NCBI RefSeq assembly: GCF_900100625.1
Contig: NZ_FMTY01000002.1
Span: forward strand, 458,768-522,767
Direction of reading: 5' to 3'
From: Flavobacterium saliperosum
GTDB taxonomy: Bacteria > Bacteroidota > Bacteroidia > Flavobacteriales > Flavobacteriaceae
DNA: 64,000 bases
Below, piece after piece: positions 42,344-52,241 of the stretch; the first letter of the stretch is position 1; each line of letters begins with the position of its first letter. The translations under genes were made by a program, and so were the position numbers. The notes under the pieces are model-generated. The model had not been told where the DNA came from, ran no database searches, and saw only the letters and a program-made list of their open reading frames with translations.

Positions 42344-43909
42344 ATGGTTTTTGAGATGAAGAAGAAATACGATGTACTTTTAATCCTTGAAGGAACATAT
42401 CCTTATAACGGTGGCGGTGTTTCAACGTGGTCTCACATGCTTTGTAACGAAATAAAGAATGCCAACTTCATTCTATATTCCATTAATGCCCAATATGAAA
42501 GCAAACCAAAATATGAACTGAGCAGTAATGTCAAAGACGTACTGCAAGTCCCTTTATGGTCGCCACTTGAGCCGCAGGAAATGATAAACTATGGCAAACA
42601 TTTTTATACGATTGTTGAAGAAAAAGAGCAACTGAACGAGGCAACGATTACCGAAGAGTTTGTTCCGATTTTCCGACGAATGATTACCAACATCTATTCG
42701 GATACCCGAAAGGCAGAGGATTTTGATGACATCATCTTCAGAATGTGGCGTTTTTTCCAATTGCACGATTATAAGAAAACCATGCAAAGTATGGCCGTTT
42801 GGCGCACTTTCTGCAGTTTGGTGGTGGAATTAAGCCGAAATACTAAAGAAGAAGCAACGCTAAATGATCTGACTTTTGGCATGCGTTGGATTTACCGGTT
42901 CCTGATTCCGTTATCCATTGATGTTCCAAAAGCGGATATTTCGCATCTGACCATTTCCGGATTTCCGGTAATCCCTGCGCTGGTACTGAAATACAAGTAC
43001 AATACGCCAATGATTGCCACAGAACACGGGGTTTTTATCCGAGAACGATTGCTGGCCATCAATTCATCGGAATACTCTTATTTCCTAAAAAAAATGCTGA
43101 TTAAATTTTCGGAAAGCATTACCGAATTGGTGTATTACAAAGCCGATTTGATTCTTTCGGTTAATAAATTCAATATGATTTGGGAAAAGATGTATGGCGC
43201 CAACCCGGAAATCATTGAAGTGATTTACAACGGAATCGATCATAATCTTTTCGTGCCCGCACCCAAACCCGAAGCACTCGTTGGAATTCCGACCGTTGTT
43301 GCCGCAGCGCGAATTTTTGATTTAAAGGACATCATTACGATGATAAAATCCTGCCATGTGGTAAAACAACAAATCCCGAATGTGCAGTATTTGGTGTATG
43401 GCGACAACAATGCCGTACCCGAATACACCAAAGAATGTGAAGATCTGATTAAGGAGTTGGAATTACAGGACAATTTTAAATTGGCCGGTTACCACAGCAA
43501 ACCGCATCAACTGTTTTGTGAAGGGGATATTTCCATACTGACGTCAATTTCAGAAGGGTTTCCGTATACCGTTCTTGAATCCATGAGTTGCGGAATTCCG
43601 GTTGTCGCTACCGATGTGGGAGGGGTTACCGAAGCATTGGATGAAAATTGCGGGTTCATTTGCAAACCGAAAGATTATCAGGAAATAGGCAACAGCGTTA
43701 TTACACTTTTACAGAATAGCGAATTACGTGCAAGAATGGGCATAAACGCCCGTAGAAAAGTAACTGAAAATTTCACCATCGGAAAGTTCATCCGGGAATA
43801 TGAGGAAGCCTATGAAAAAGTGATTGGAAATCCGACACGACAGGAATTGCCGGAATCTGAATCCCTTTACATTCATTTAACCGAAAGAAAAGCTATGGAA
43901 GCGTCATAA
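42344..43909 (+). CDS. pelF: PelF-type GT4 glycosyltransferase
   Basis: A 521-residue cytosolic glycosyltransferase of the GT4 family and PelF subfamily, which polymerises the Pel exopolysaccharide from a UDP-sugar. The PelF start motif is clear (LLILEGTYPYNGGGVSTW), as is the C-terminal GT-B donor site with the EX7E motif E404/E412 in SEGFPYTVLESMSCG. In Pseudomonas PelF is about 507 residues, so the length fits. The start is ATG 42344 or 42356 (MKKKYDVLLILEG). It is the first gene of the operon; pelG begins 15 nt later. Confidence 0.92.
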   Translation: MVFEMKKKYDVLLILEGTYPYNGGGVSTWSHMLCNEIKNANFILYSINAQYESKPKYELSSNVKDVLQVPLWSPLEPQEMINYGKHFYTIVEEKEQLNEATITEEFVPIFRRMITNIYSDTRKAEDFDDIIFRMWRFFQLHDYKKTMQSMAVWRTFCSLVVELSRNTKEEATLNDLTFGMRWIYRFLIPLSIDVPKADISHLTISGFPVIPALVLKYKYNTPMIATEHGVFIRERLLAINSSEYSYFLKKMLIKFSESITELVYYKADLILSVNKFNMIWEKMYGANPEIIEVIYNGIDHNLFVPAPKPEALVGIPTVVAAARIFDLKDIITMIKSCHVVKQQIPNVQYLVYGDNNAVPEYTKECEDLIKELELQDNFKLAGYHSKPHQLFCEGDISILTSISEGFPYTVLESMSCGIPVVATDVGGVTEALDENCGFICKPKDYQEIGNSVITLLQNSELRARMGINARRKVTENFTIGKFIREYEEAYEKVIGNPTRQELPESESLYIHLTERKAMEAS

Positions 43910-43924
43910 TTAATCTCTAAACTT

Positions 43925-45541
43925 ATGAACAGTCATAGTCAAAATATAGAAAATCTTATAAACACAATCCGGGATAAGATTGGCAAACCCGTGAGCAATC
44001 GCGTGGTAGCGGCCACTATCGAATCACTCGGAATTCGTGACAAAGACACGATGCCTGATTTTGGAGCACCTTCCATAAGAGCCTTAGCGGATATGGTTTT
44101 CAATACCATAATTACCGCTCCCGATTATATTTCCATTAAGAATAAAAAAGAAGTCGAGCTTGAAAATTCGAAAGAAACCAAGACATTCCAAGCGTCTGAT
44201 TATTTAATTATTAAAGCGAAAATATTTGCCAAATACTATCCTTTGGGAATTTTACATTTATTGCCTGTTTTTGTTCAGATTCTGGCCATTATTTTTTTCG
44301 GGTATTCGTTATGGACCTACGTTGGCTTTAATCACATGCAATCTACCGCAGTCGTTTTGGGTGTTATTGTAGGGTTGATTTCCACAGGCGGTTTTGTTCA
44401 GGTGATAGGGCGTCAGGCTTCATTCTATTGGAATTACGAGGATTACACCATGACCCGAAAAACCATTGATTATTTGGTTGTGATGGGAGCTAAACTCATT
44501 TTTCTCGTCTTAATTTTTATTTTTTCGGCTAATTTTTTCTTTCATGTTTATCCGATGAAATTCCTTTTTGTGATGTTCACATATGCTTTTCTGGTAGGAA
44601 TGCTTCTCTTAATGATAGCACCGCTTCATACCATAAAACAACGTTGGTTTATTTCAATAGCCATTTTTTTAGCCACTGCAATTGCCATCTTACTTAAAAA
44701 ATATACCGATATCTCCATTTACTTAACGCATTGGATTGGAATAACGATTGCCATAATTTCATCAAAGGCGTACTTGTACTATTTTTTCAAAAATAAAATA
44801 GATAAACGACAAATTGACTGTAATATGGAAGTGAAAACCACGGTAATGCTGTATCAGAACTACCATTATTTTTTTTACGGTTTTTTAATCTACATATTCA
44901 TTTTTACCGATAGGATTTTAGCCTGGTCAGCCGACACCAGCGGAACAATTCCCTATATGGTCTATTTCGAAAAAAATTACGAACTGGGCATGGACATGGC
45001 CATTTTGGTGTTTTTACTGCTTTCCGGAGTTCTCGAATACAGTCTGGCAGCCTTTTCAAAGTTCATTGATATTGGTCAGAAGAACACGTCTTACAGTTTT
45101 CCCGAAAAATACAACGGCGGACTTTATAAAATGTACTGGCAACATATCGGGATTCTTTTCCTGTCGGCACTGCTGATTTTCGTATTCATCTATTTCATCA
45201 TCACTTCTTCCTGGGGATATCAGGCGCAATTTAAAGAAGTGTTTGAAGAAGTCAGTCTAAGGGTTTGTATGATTGGCGGCATGGGTTATTTTTTTCTGGC
45301 ATGGGGAATGCTCAACACGCTTTACCTGTTCACTTTAGGACAACCGGTAAAACCGCTAAGAGCTATTATCGTTGCCTGTCTTGTTAATATTGCCGCTGGT
45401 TTTTTCATGAGCCGGTTTGTTTCTTATGAATACAGTGTTGTAGGGCTTTTTCTGGGAGCTTTGGTTTTCATGCTTCTGACATTGAAAGCAAATATGGAAT
45501 TTTTCAAAAATCTAGACTATTACTATTATGCAGCATATTAA
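43925..45541 (+). CDS. pelG: PelG-type exopolysaccharide transporter
   Basis: A 538-residue inner-membrane protein with about 12 helices, the MOP-flippase-like PelG component that is thought to move the Pel chain across the inner membrane together with PelF. Typical PelG features are GGFVQVIGRQASFYWNYEDY, the FFYGFLIYIFIFTDRILAWS segment and YMVYFEKNYELGMDMAIL. It has an extra cytosolic N-terminus of about 95 residues (helical, NIENLINTIRDKIGKPV) that makes it longer than Pseudomonas PelG (about 456 residues). The 3' end overlaps the next gene by 14 nt. Confidence 0.92.
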   Translation: MNSHSQNIENLINTIRDKIGKPVSNRVVAATIESLGIRDKDTMPDFGAPSIRALADMVFNTIITAPDYISIKNKKEVELENSKETKTFQASDYLIIKAKIFAKYYPLGILHLLPVFVQILAIIFFGYSLWTYVGFNHMQSTAVVLGVIVGLISTGGFVQVIGRQASFYWNYEDYTMTRKTIDYLVVMGAKLIFLVLIFIFSANFFFHVYPMKFLFVMFTYAFLVGMLLLMIAPLHTIKQRWFISIAIFLATAIAILLKKYTDISIYLTHWIGITIAIISSKAYLYYFFKNKIDKRQIDCNMEVKTTVMLYQNYHYFFYGFLIYIFIFTDRILAWSADTSGTIPYMVYFEKNYELGMDMAILVFLLLSGVLEYSLAAFSKFIDIGQKNTSYSFPEKYNGGLYKMYWQHIGILFLSALLIFVFIYFIITSSWGYQAQFKEVFEEVSLRVCMIGGMGYFFLAWGMLNTLYLFTLGQPVKPLRAIIVACLVNIAAGFFMSRFVSYEYSVVGLFLGALVFMLLTLKANMEFFKNLDYYYYAAY

Positions 45542-46337
45542 ACTATTCTTTTGCGTACTTCCTTCGTTGTTGGGATTTGAAGTTTTGGCGAATATCGACC
45601 ATAAACCGAATGTCTTTTTTTGTTACGGAAAACTGAATCCTCTTGAGATACGGGGGTTTGATTATGTCATTCTGGAATCGAAACATTTTAACGCGTCCGA
45701 CATAAAGAAAGTGAAAAAGTTAAACGGAAAAGTTTTGGCCTACATCAGTTTAGGTGAAGTAAATAGTCAATCAAAATATTATAACAAACTAAAAGACATA
45801 ACTTTAGGTAGAAATGAAAATTGGGACAGCTACTATTTGGATCTAAAATCGGATTCTACAGTTCAAGTGCTTTTTTCGGAAATTGACAGAATACTAGCGG
45901 ATGGATATGATGGTCTTTTCCTTGACAACATTGACAATTTTACCACTTTCGGTTTTCAGAAAGATCAGAAGTCGGAGATTGTGGGTTTCATTGAGAGACT
46001 GAAAGTAAAATACCCGGAACACTTCATCCTTCAGAATGCCGGAATTGAACTGGTTGCCGACACCCATAAATTTGTTGACGGCATGGTTGTCGAATCAGTA
46101 GCCAGTGACTATACTTTTTCAGACAATAAATACAAACTCAGAGACGAGAAAGCATACGACGATTATATTAAAAAACTGAACCAGTTACGCCGAAAATACA
46201 AATTTCCTATAATACTGGTGGAATACGCCGATTCGGCTGAATTATACAACGAGATCCTTACACGAATAGGGAAAACCAATTTTCTATATTTCATTGGAAC
46301 CATTGATCTTCAAGGGTATCCTGAATTTGCAAAATAA
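45528..46337 (+). CDS. secreted GH114/GH166-like glycoside hydrolase (PelA hydrolase-domain counterpart)
   Basis: A 269-residue protein with a signal peptide (QHIKLFFCVLPSLLGFEVLA). The beta/alpha-barrel of the endo-alpha-1,4-polygalactosaminidase type is visible: CYGKLNPLEIRGFDYVILES, AYISLGEVN with a catalytic-type Glu, GYDGLFLDNIDNF with Asp residues, and FILQNAGIEL. In Pseudomonas PelA this hydrolase is the N-terminal domain of one large protein; here it is free-standing. It starts inside pelG and probably trims or releases polymer in the periplasm or outside. Confidence 0.88.
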   Translation: MQHIKLFFCVLPSLLGFEVLANIDHKPNVFFCYGKLNPLEIRGFDYVILESKHFNASDIKKVKKLNGKVLAYISLGEVNSQSKYYNKLKDITLGRNENWDSYYLDLKSDSTVQVLFSEIDRILADGYDGLFLDNIDNFTTFGFQKDQKSEIVGFIERLKVKYPEHFILQNAGIELVADTHKFVDGMVVESVASDYTFSDNKYKLRDEKAYDDYIKKLNQLRRKYKFPIILVEYADSAELYNEILTRIGKTNFLYFIGTIDLQGYPEFAK

Positions 46338-46345
46338 AACAGATC

Positions 46346-48316
46346 ATGATAATTTCAAGCTCCATAATTACTGGTTTTGTGAGACTATGTCTCATGATTT
46401 TGTTTTTATTTTACATGAACAGGAAATTCATATCCTATTCTAAATCAGTAAATTACTTTGATTTTATCGCCAAACAGTGGTTCAAATACGGAAGTCTTAT
46501 TGTGTTACTCATTTTCGGACTTATTCAACTTGGAATATACAATCTGTTAAACGTTGTTGCTATTCTTGTTGGCGTAATTTTTATCGATTATTTCGGGATT
46601 AAAAAAATTCCGCAATCCATTAATATTATTTCGCAAAAAGTAAAACGGAATATTTTTGAACTTATCCGGAATATTGAATTGAAAAAACCGATTAGTTTTT
46701 TTGTTTCCACACGTTCCAATCCCGAAGAAAGAAACAAAAGACTCTGGTACCTTTTTTTACTTTCAACCCTTGGCGTTGTTGCATTTTACAGTCGGTACAT
46801 CTTTTATCAATTCGATATGTTTTCCTTATCCGGTTCCTGGATTTCCGATTTGGAAAGAATTATTGACTTCGATTCACAACACTGGTTTACAAACGGCATT
46901 GCGCCCGTAGGCGAACTTGCCATCATTAATTTTTATGGGAAATTTGTTAGTGTCAGTCCGGAAGTGGCCTTGCAATCGATGGGAATCTTAGAAGCGGTTT
47001 TACTTAGTATTTTACTTTTTTGGGTAATCAATAAAATCTCGTATTCGAAAATAATAGCTCCCTTGGCAGCGGGTCTTTTTTATAGTGTCAGCTACACCAT
47101 TATGCCTGTAAACATTACCTATATTTTACAGCATCAGGCGCTTTTTTTAGCCATAAGTTTCGCACTGCCGGCTATGGTTATTTACCTGAAACCCGGCATA
47201 ATGCACAGCAACAACACCAACTGTTTTATCAATTACATTTTGGTATTCACTGCTATCGGTTTGATTGACATCTTCACTTTGATTGTACTCATGCTGCCAT
47301 TTTTACTTATCGGACTGATAACATCGTCGGTAAAAAGTAAGATGATGAACTTAACGGTTATAGGAGCTTATGCAATTGCGCTTATTGTTCTTTTCATAAT
47401 TTACGGCACTGCGAGCAATCATTTTGGAGACGATTTCGAATTGTTTCTGCATTCCAGCTTAATGTCGGTAAGCGCATATACCTATTTTTCGCATCTGATT
47501 GTTTCCTACGAACAACTAATGATCTATTACCAGTATTTAAGCTACATCGCTATGATTTGCTGCTTGCTGTTCATGATCTTCAAAAACGAAAAATGGAATG
47601 CGGCCTTGTGTTTTCTGCTTTATTTTAATTTTCTGGTTGTGTTGTCGGAAATCAATCACAACTGGATAGATACTGATTTGGTGAAATTATCGCTTGGTGT
47701 TTTTATTCCGGTATTATTGGGTATTTCCGTTGCTGTCGTAATTCGGGTTGCTTATTTCATCTATGCTAAAATTGAAGTGGTTAAACCTGTTTTCGCTGTA
47801 TTTCTAATTGCCGGTGTGTTATATTCAGCAATCCATTATCAGGGAAAGGAATATAAAAAGTTGCATAAAACCGATAATATTCCCAGAGACATCATTAATG
47901 TTTATGAAAAGATAACAGCAAGTTATTACCCATTTTCATATGCGGTTGTAAACGATTACACTACGCAGTCCATCAGCATCAACAAACATTTTTTTATTCA
48001 TTATACCGATTTTACCGAAAATTACCTGAAGCGTGATTCCATATATTCCAAAAACAAGAAGAACAAAAAATTCCTGAAGAAAAATCCGGAATACGTGCTT
48101 CCAAAAAGTGTGCTGGTTTTTATTTACAAAAAAGGAGATGATAAGAACAATCGCATCATTGTCAATTGTGAAATTACCCCGTTGATACTCTCAAAATTGG
48201 AAACACTTAAAAAGAGAGGGCGCAAGATTAGTGTTTTTTATGAAAGTGACCTGATTAAAGTTTTTGAAATCGAAAACAATCCCGGACAAAGTAAAACCGA
48301 CGATTTAATATTCTAA
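46346..48316 (+). CDS. large polytopic membrane protein of the Pel-like operon
   Basis: A 656-residue protein with about 12-14 helices over residues 1-490 (for example SIITGFVRLCLMILFLFYM, YGSLIVLLIFGLIQLGIYNL, LLSILLFWVI) and a soluble C-terminal part of about 150 residues rich in Lys and Tyr. I do not recognise a family. It carries none of the GAF/PilZ-like features of the c-di-GMP receptor PelD and no TPR of PelE, yet it takes up a place in the operon between the PelA-like hydrolase (8 nt before) and the PelA/PelB-like fusion (2 nt after). A structural or regulatory partner of PelF/PelG is an inference from context. Confidence 0.75.
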   Translation: MIISSSIITGFVRLCLMILFLFYMNRKFISYSKSVNYFDFIAKQWFKYGSLIVLLIFGLIQLGIYNLLNVVAILVGVIFIDYFGIKKIPQSINIISQKVKRNIFELIRNIELKKPISFFVSTRSNPEERNKRLWYLFLLSTLGVVAFYSRYIFYQFDMFSLSGSWISDLERIIDFDSQHWFTNGIAPVGELAIINFYGKFVSVSPEVALQSMGILEAVLLSILLFWVINKISYSKIIAPLAAGLFYSVSYTIMPVNITYILQHQALFLAISFALPAMVIYLKPGIMHSNNTNCFINYILVFTAIGLIDIFTLIVLMLPFLLIGLITSSVKSKMMNLTVIGAYAIALIVLFIIYGTASNHFGDDFELFLHSSLMSVSAYTYFSHLIVSYEQLMIYYQYLSYIAMICCLLFMIFKNEKWNAALCFLLYFNFLVVLSEINHNWIDTDLVKLSLGVFIPVLLGISVAVVIRVAYFIYAKIEVVKPVFAVFLIAGVLYSAIHYQGKEYKKLHKTDNIPRDIINVYEKITASYYPFSYAVVNDYTTQSISINKHFFIHYTDFTENYLKRDSIYSKNKKNKKFLKKNPEYVLPKSVLVFIYKKGDDKNNRIIVNCEITPLILSKLETLKKRGRKISVFYESDLIKVFEIENNPGQSKTDDLIF

Positions 48317-48318
48317 TT

Positions 48319-51300
48319 ATGAAGAATACTACAAAATACAGTACGATGAAATTTCTCCTGTTCGCAGCGCTTGTTTTTGCGATTACGTCCGGTTGCTCGA
48401 AAATCGATGAGCTTATAGGGGCTGACAGTTTCAACAAACGAAACGGCGAATTAACCCTTCGCCGGTATTCGGGAATCCCGTTGAATATTCCGCCATTGGT
48501 ACAATATATATCCGACAAAGGAGATATTGAAAGTCTGACACTGAACAGTAACTTGAGAAAAATTTGCGATTACACTAAAATTCCCTATAAAAGCACCACT
48601 CTTGAAGAATGGAACAAAGAACCGAAAATTGGAGAGAGCGTTCGTGTTTTAACAATGTTAAATACAAAAAAACTAAACAATAAAAGCATCGACATAATTA
48701 CTGAATTCGTTGCCAAAGGAGGAACATTGTATATGCCATACGGTAGCGAGGACAAACGATTTTCCTATTTAACGGGAATGAATCCCGAAAACGATTTTGA
48801 AACCGATGCTGTTGCAGCTGGTTTTTTATTCAAAGAGCCAATACTACCTGGCTTTAAAAATCACACATATAAAAAAGGACTTAAATTTTACGGTTTAAAA
48901 AGTAAAGTATTTTCAAACAAAATCAAGGTATTGGCCACTGCTGAAAATGATAAAAACTATCCTTTAATCGTTGAAAATACAATTGGAAAAGGAAAAGTCA
49001 TCTACTACAATTCTACTTATTTCTTCATTAAAGAAGACCGTGGCTTATTATTGTCTGGAATTCTTAAAGGGCTGGAAGGGATTCCGTACCCTGTAATTAA
49101 TACCGGAGTTATTTTCTTGGATGATTTCCCGGCACCATTGTATGACATCAAAAAAGAACCGGTAGCCTCAGAAATGAATTTAACCATAACCGATTATGTT
49201 CATAACGTTTGGTGGCCGGATTTGCTGAAACTGGCAAAAAAGCACAATATAAAGTATTCTGCGATGACCACTTTCGACTACAATGTTAATATCAAACCTC
49301 CGTTTTTGTTTCGGGAATGGGATTCGAAAAAAGTCAAAATAGGCGATAAGGAAACCGGACTTAGCAACTGGCTTGTAAATGATGTTGCAAAAAATGGTCA
49401 CGAATTGGCTTTTCACGGATATAATCACGTTTCACTACTTGTATCCGATTGGAAAAACCCCGATTTTATGGTCACTTCGCTCAAAGCTGCCGAAAAGAAA
49501 TGGGAGGTGAGCGAGTTTGGCGATTTACCGGTAACCTATGTGCCGCCATCCAATTATATCGACAGGGTAGGGCTTAAACAACTGAAAAAAGGGATGCCTT
49601 CCCTCACATTCATGTGCAGTCTTATGGTTGGTGAGAAAAAAAATGGTGGCGGAAGAGAATTCGATTTCGATCCTTATGAACCGGAACTATTTGATTTCCC
49701 AAGAATCTCCAGCGGATTTTATGTCGATGAAGACTTAAAATTCACAATGTATTCGCTATATATGTATACCGGAATCTGGTCGCATTTCCTTCATCCGGAT
49801 GATATTTATCAAATCCCGAGCAGTACTAACCTAAGCAAAGGAGTGTACGATTTACGGAACTATGATAATCTGGGGTGGCATAAAACTCCAAACAGCAACA
49901 GAGCAATGCTTCCCGAATTTGATAAACTATTAAAAACACTACGAACTGATTTTCCCCATATTCGTTATCTGGATGCAAAAGAAAGCGGTTTAATGACAAA
50001 CGATTGGAGAGCCTCCTATTTCAATCATAAATCCGCCCACGGAATGTATACGGTTGAAAAATTAAAACCCGAAGAGTCAAATTATCCGGAGCAGGATTGG
50101 TTTGTATACGGAAGTAACGAAAAATCATCACGAATTGAGGAACAATTGAAAAGACAAGGTGCCAACTTTAAAAAATCCCCATTTCTTGATGGTTATTTGT
50201 ATTCGGTAAGAACCAATAAATCAAAAGTTATCCTGCCTGATTTCAAATCCGATTTAGCTTCAGCCGATTTAAATGTAGTGTATACTAATGTTAAACAGGA
50301 TTTCGAAAAATACAAAGCAGAAGTAAAACGATTGTCAAAAATGAATATATGGGAAGAAGATTATGATGAAAATATAGCCCTGGAAATCGAAAAATTAAGA
50401 AAACAAATGTTATCGGAGCCTAAAATTGATCCGAAAGTATGGGATAAATACACCGAATACCTTTCCTGGGAAGACAGAGCCGAAGACGTTTGGAAAATGC
50501 TTGAAGAACATTGCATTAAATATCCTTTGGCCGAAAATGTTATGTATTCTGCACGATTAAGCAAATTGGTCTATTACCCGAATGATTTAGTTCAGGAAAA
50601 ATGGATGAGTGCACAAATGCTGGTAACTCCAAATGATAAAGACTTGTTAAACAGTTATGTAGCATATTTTTACACCGCCGAGAATCAGGAAAAAATCAAA
50701 ACTGCACTTCTCAATTTACTGAAAGTGGATACTTCTCAGGACAGTTTTCTGAAATATATTGATTATCTGATAAACTACGAACCGCAAAACGCGATTCCGG
50801 AGTTAGACAAATTGAAACCCTCAGACGAATACAAAGATTTGGCAACGGCAATCAGTTGGTTGTATGCCGATCAGAATGAATTTCAAAAAGCCTATAATTG
50901 GTCGGCATTCAGCTCAGAAATTGATTTCTATTCCAAAATGCAATGGCTGATTGAATTAAAGGATAATCAAAAACTAATCAGCGAATACAATGCCCACATG
51001 GAAAAAAATCCCGACGATTACAGGGTAAAAGCTCAAATGAGTATGGCCTATCACGATATGGGAAAATTCAAAGAATCCTGGATACTTGCCAGTGAATTAC
51101 CTGAAGAATCGACCGACAGGGAAACCATCCGAAAAATGCTGAATACCGATGTGATTTATGAAGAAACCAGCGTTCAAAACTATCTGGTAGAACATCATCC
51201 CGCAATGTTTTATCCAGATGTGCTGGAAAAAGTGATTAAAACCGACCGTTTGGAGTATGGTAATTTTGTAAACTACAGAACAGAATTACTGAGTAACCGT

Positions 51301-52191
51301 AAAGACCTGTCTTCTTATAAAAATATTTTGTCCTATAATAGATATGACAAAAAGAAAAACCTGCATGGGTTTGGGATTACCTATAGTTCGATGTACCGTT
51401 TGGAAAACGATTTACCCGATTATACGGATAACGTGACACATAATGTATTCGGGATTCAATATCAGTTTAACAATCCGAAATCGTTTGAAAAACTCCAGTA
51501 TTGGTCCAATTTTCGGTACGAGTACAGCGATTTCAACAAATCTTTCATTCAGTTTGGAGTGGGGGCAAATTATTCGAAAAATAAAAGTTATTCATCGGCA
51601 GAATTCAGGATTGCTCCGGTTGAGAACGGACCCAGTCACAGTAAAAGCATCTACCGTTTTCAACTGAATCTTTATCAGGATTATACTTTTTTCAAATATT
51701 TCAACACCAGTTTGTCTTTAGAAGGGAATTATTACAATAGGAGTGAGGTACTTAACAAAGAATATTATGCTCTTGAATCGTATGAGGGCAGTGCCACAGG
51801 AAAAATAATATTTAACCGATGGGCCGATAAAAAATACCGGTTCCTTCCTTTTGCCGAAGCATCGAAATCGCAGGGATCATTAGGGGAATCTACAGTCCCG
51901 CTATCAACCGGATATCCTTATTGGATGATTGACGAACGTTTTTTTATTGGAGGAGGTTTGGGATTTGCAATAGGAAAACTTGAAGACGATTTTAATATGA
52001 GAGTGGAGGGAGCCTGGTTTAATGATGATTATGCTTCCGAATTTTCACGCTTGCTGGGAAACTTCAATTACCAGATTTTCGACTATACCGCCCTAACGGC
52101 TAACTTTGAATTTTATGTGCAGTCAAAATTTTATTCCAATGCGTTTCAGGTTGGTGTAAAGCACAATCTGAAACGGAAACAAAAAAAGTAG
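48319..52191 (+). CDS. PelA-type deacetylase fused to PelB-type TPR and outer-membrane beta-barrel (lipoprotein)
   Basis: A 1290-residue chain. Lipoprotein signal with Cys26 in TSGC. Residues about 40-255: Rossmann/flavodoxin-like part (GGTLYMPYGSEDKRF), as in the middle of PelA. About 260-560: a DUF2194/CE4-like deacetylase with D268/D269 (FLDDFPAP), H361, H366 and H370 (ELAFHGYNH, the HxxxH metal pair). About 680-1000: helical repeats of TPR type (DYRVKAQMSMAYHDMGKFKES). About 1015-1290: outer-membrane barrel strands (GFGITYSSMYR, FNYQIFDYTALTANFEFYV). In Pseudomonas these functions lie in PelA and PelB. One protein here seems to deacetylate and export the polymer. It is the last gene of the operon. 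Confidence 0.85.
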   Translation: MKNTTKYSTMKFLLFAALVFAITSGCSKIDELIGADSFNKRNGELTLRRYSGIPLNIPPLVQYISDKGDIESLTLNSNLRKICDYTKIPYKSTTLEEWNKEPKIGESVRVLTMLNTKKLNNKSIDIITEFVAKGGTLYMPYGSEDKRFSYLTGMNPENDFETDAVAAGFLFKEPILPGFKNHTYKKGLKFYGLKSKVFSNKIKVLATAENDKNYPLIVENTIGKGKVIYYNSTYFFIKEDRGLLLSGILKGLEGIPYPVINTGVIFLDDFPAPLYDIKKEPVASEMNLTITDYVHNVWWPDLLKLAKKHNIKYSAMTTFDYNVNIKPPFLFREWDSKKVKIGDKETGLSNWLVNDVAKNGHELAFHGYNHVSLLVSDWKNPDFMVTSLKAAEKKWEVSEFGDLPVTYVPPSNYIDRVGLKQLKKGMPSLTFMCSLMVGEKKNGGGREFDFDPYEPELFDFPRISSGFYVDEDLKFTMYSLYMYTGIWSHFLHPDDIYQIPSSTNLSKGVYDLRNYDNLGWHKTPNSNRAMLPEFDKLLKTLRTDFPHIRYLDAKESGLMTNDWRASYFNHKSAHGMYTVEKLKPEESNYPEQDWFVYGSNEKSSRIEEQLKRQGANFKKSPFLDGYLYSVRTNKSKVILPDFKSDLASADLNVVYTNVKQDFEKYKAEVKRLSKMNIWEEDYDENIALEIEKLRKQMLSEPKIDPKVWDKYTEYLSWEDRAEDVWKMLEEHCIKYPLAENVMYSARLSKLVYYPNDLVQEKWMSAQMLVTPNDKDLLNSYVAYFYTAENQEKIKTALLNLLKVDTSQDSFLKYIDYLINYEPQNAIPELDKLKPSDEYKDLATAISWLYADQNEFQKAYNWSAFSSEIDFYSKMQWLIELKDNQKLISEYNAHMEKNPDDYRVKAQMSMAYHDMGKFKESWILASELPEESTDRETIRKMLNTDVIYEETSVQNYLVEHHPAMFYPDVLEKVIKTDRLEYGNFVNYRTELLSNRKDLSSYKNILSYNRYDKKKNLHGFGITYSSMYRLENDLPDYTDNVTHNVFGIQYQFNNPKSFEKLQYWSNFRYEYSDFNKSFIQFGVGANYSKNKSYSSAEFRIAPVENGPSHSKSIYRFQLNLYQDYTFFKYFNTSLSLEGNYYNRSEVLNKEYYALESYEGSATGKIIFNRWADKKYRFLPFAEASKSQGSLGESTVPLSTGYPYWMIDERFFIGGGLGFAIGKLEDDFNMRVEGAWFNDDYASEFSRLLGNFNYQIFDYTALTANFEFYVQSKFYSNAFQVGVKHNLKRKQKK

Positions 52192-52214
52192 GAACCGTTA
52201 GAAACGGTTCCTAC
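52181..52214 (-). terminator. terminator overlapping the end of the PelA/PelB fusion gene
   Basis: GTAGGAACCGTT (52188-52199) pairs perfectly with AACGGTTCCTAC (52203-52214), 3-nt loop. The T-run is on the minus strand (52181-52187), so it terminates the gene at 52242-53867. The stem includes the plus-strand stop codon. Confidence 0.88.
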
Positions 52215-52241
52215 TTCAATCAATCTGAACAATAATAACTA

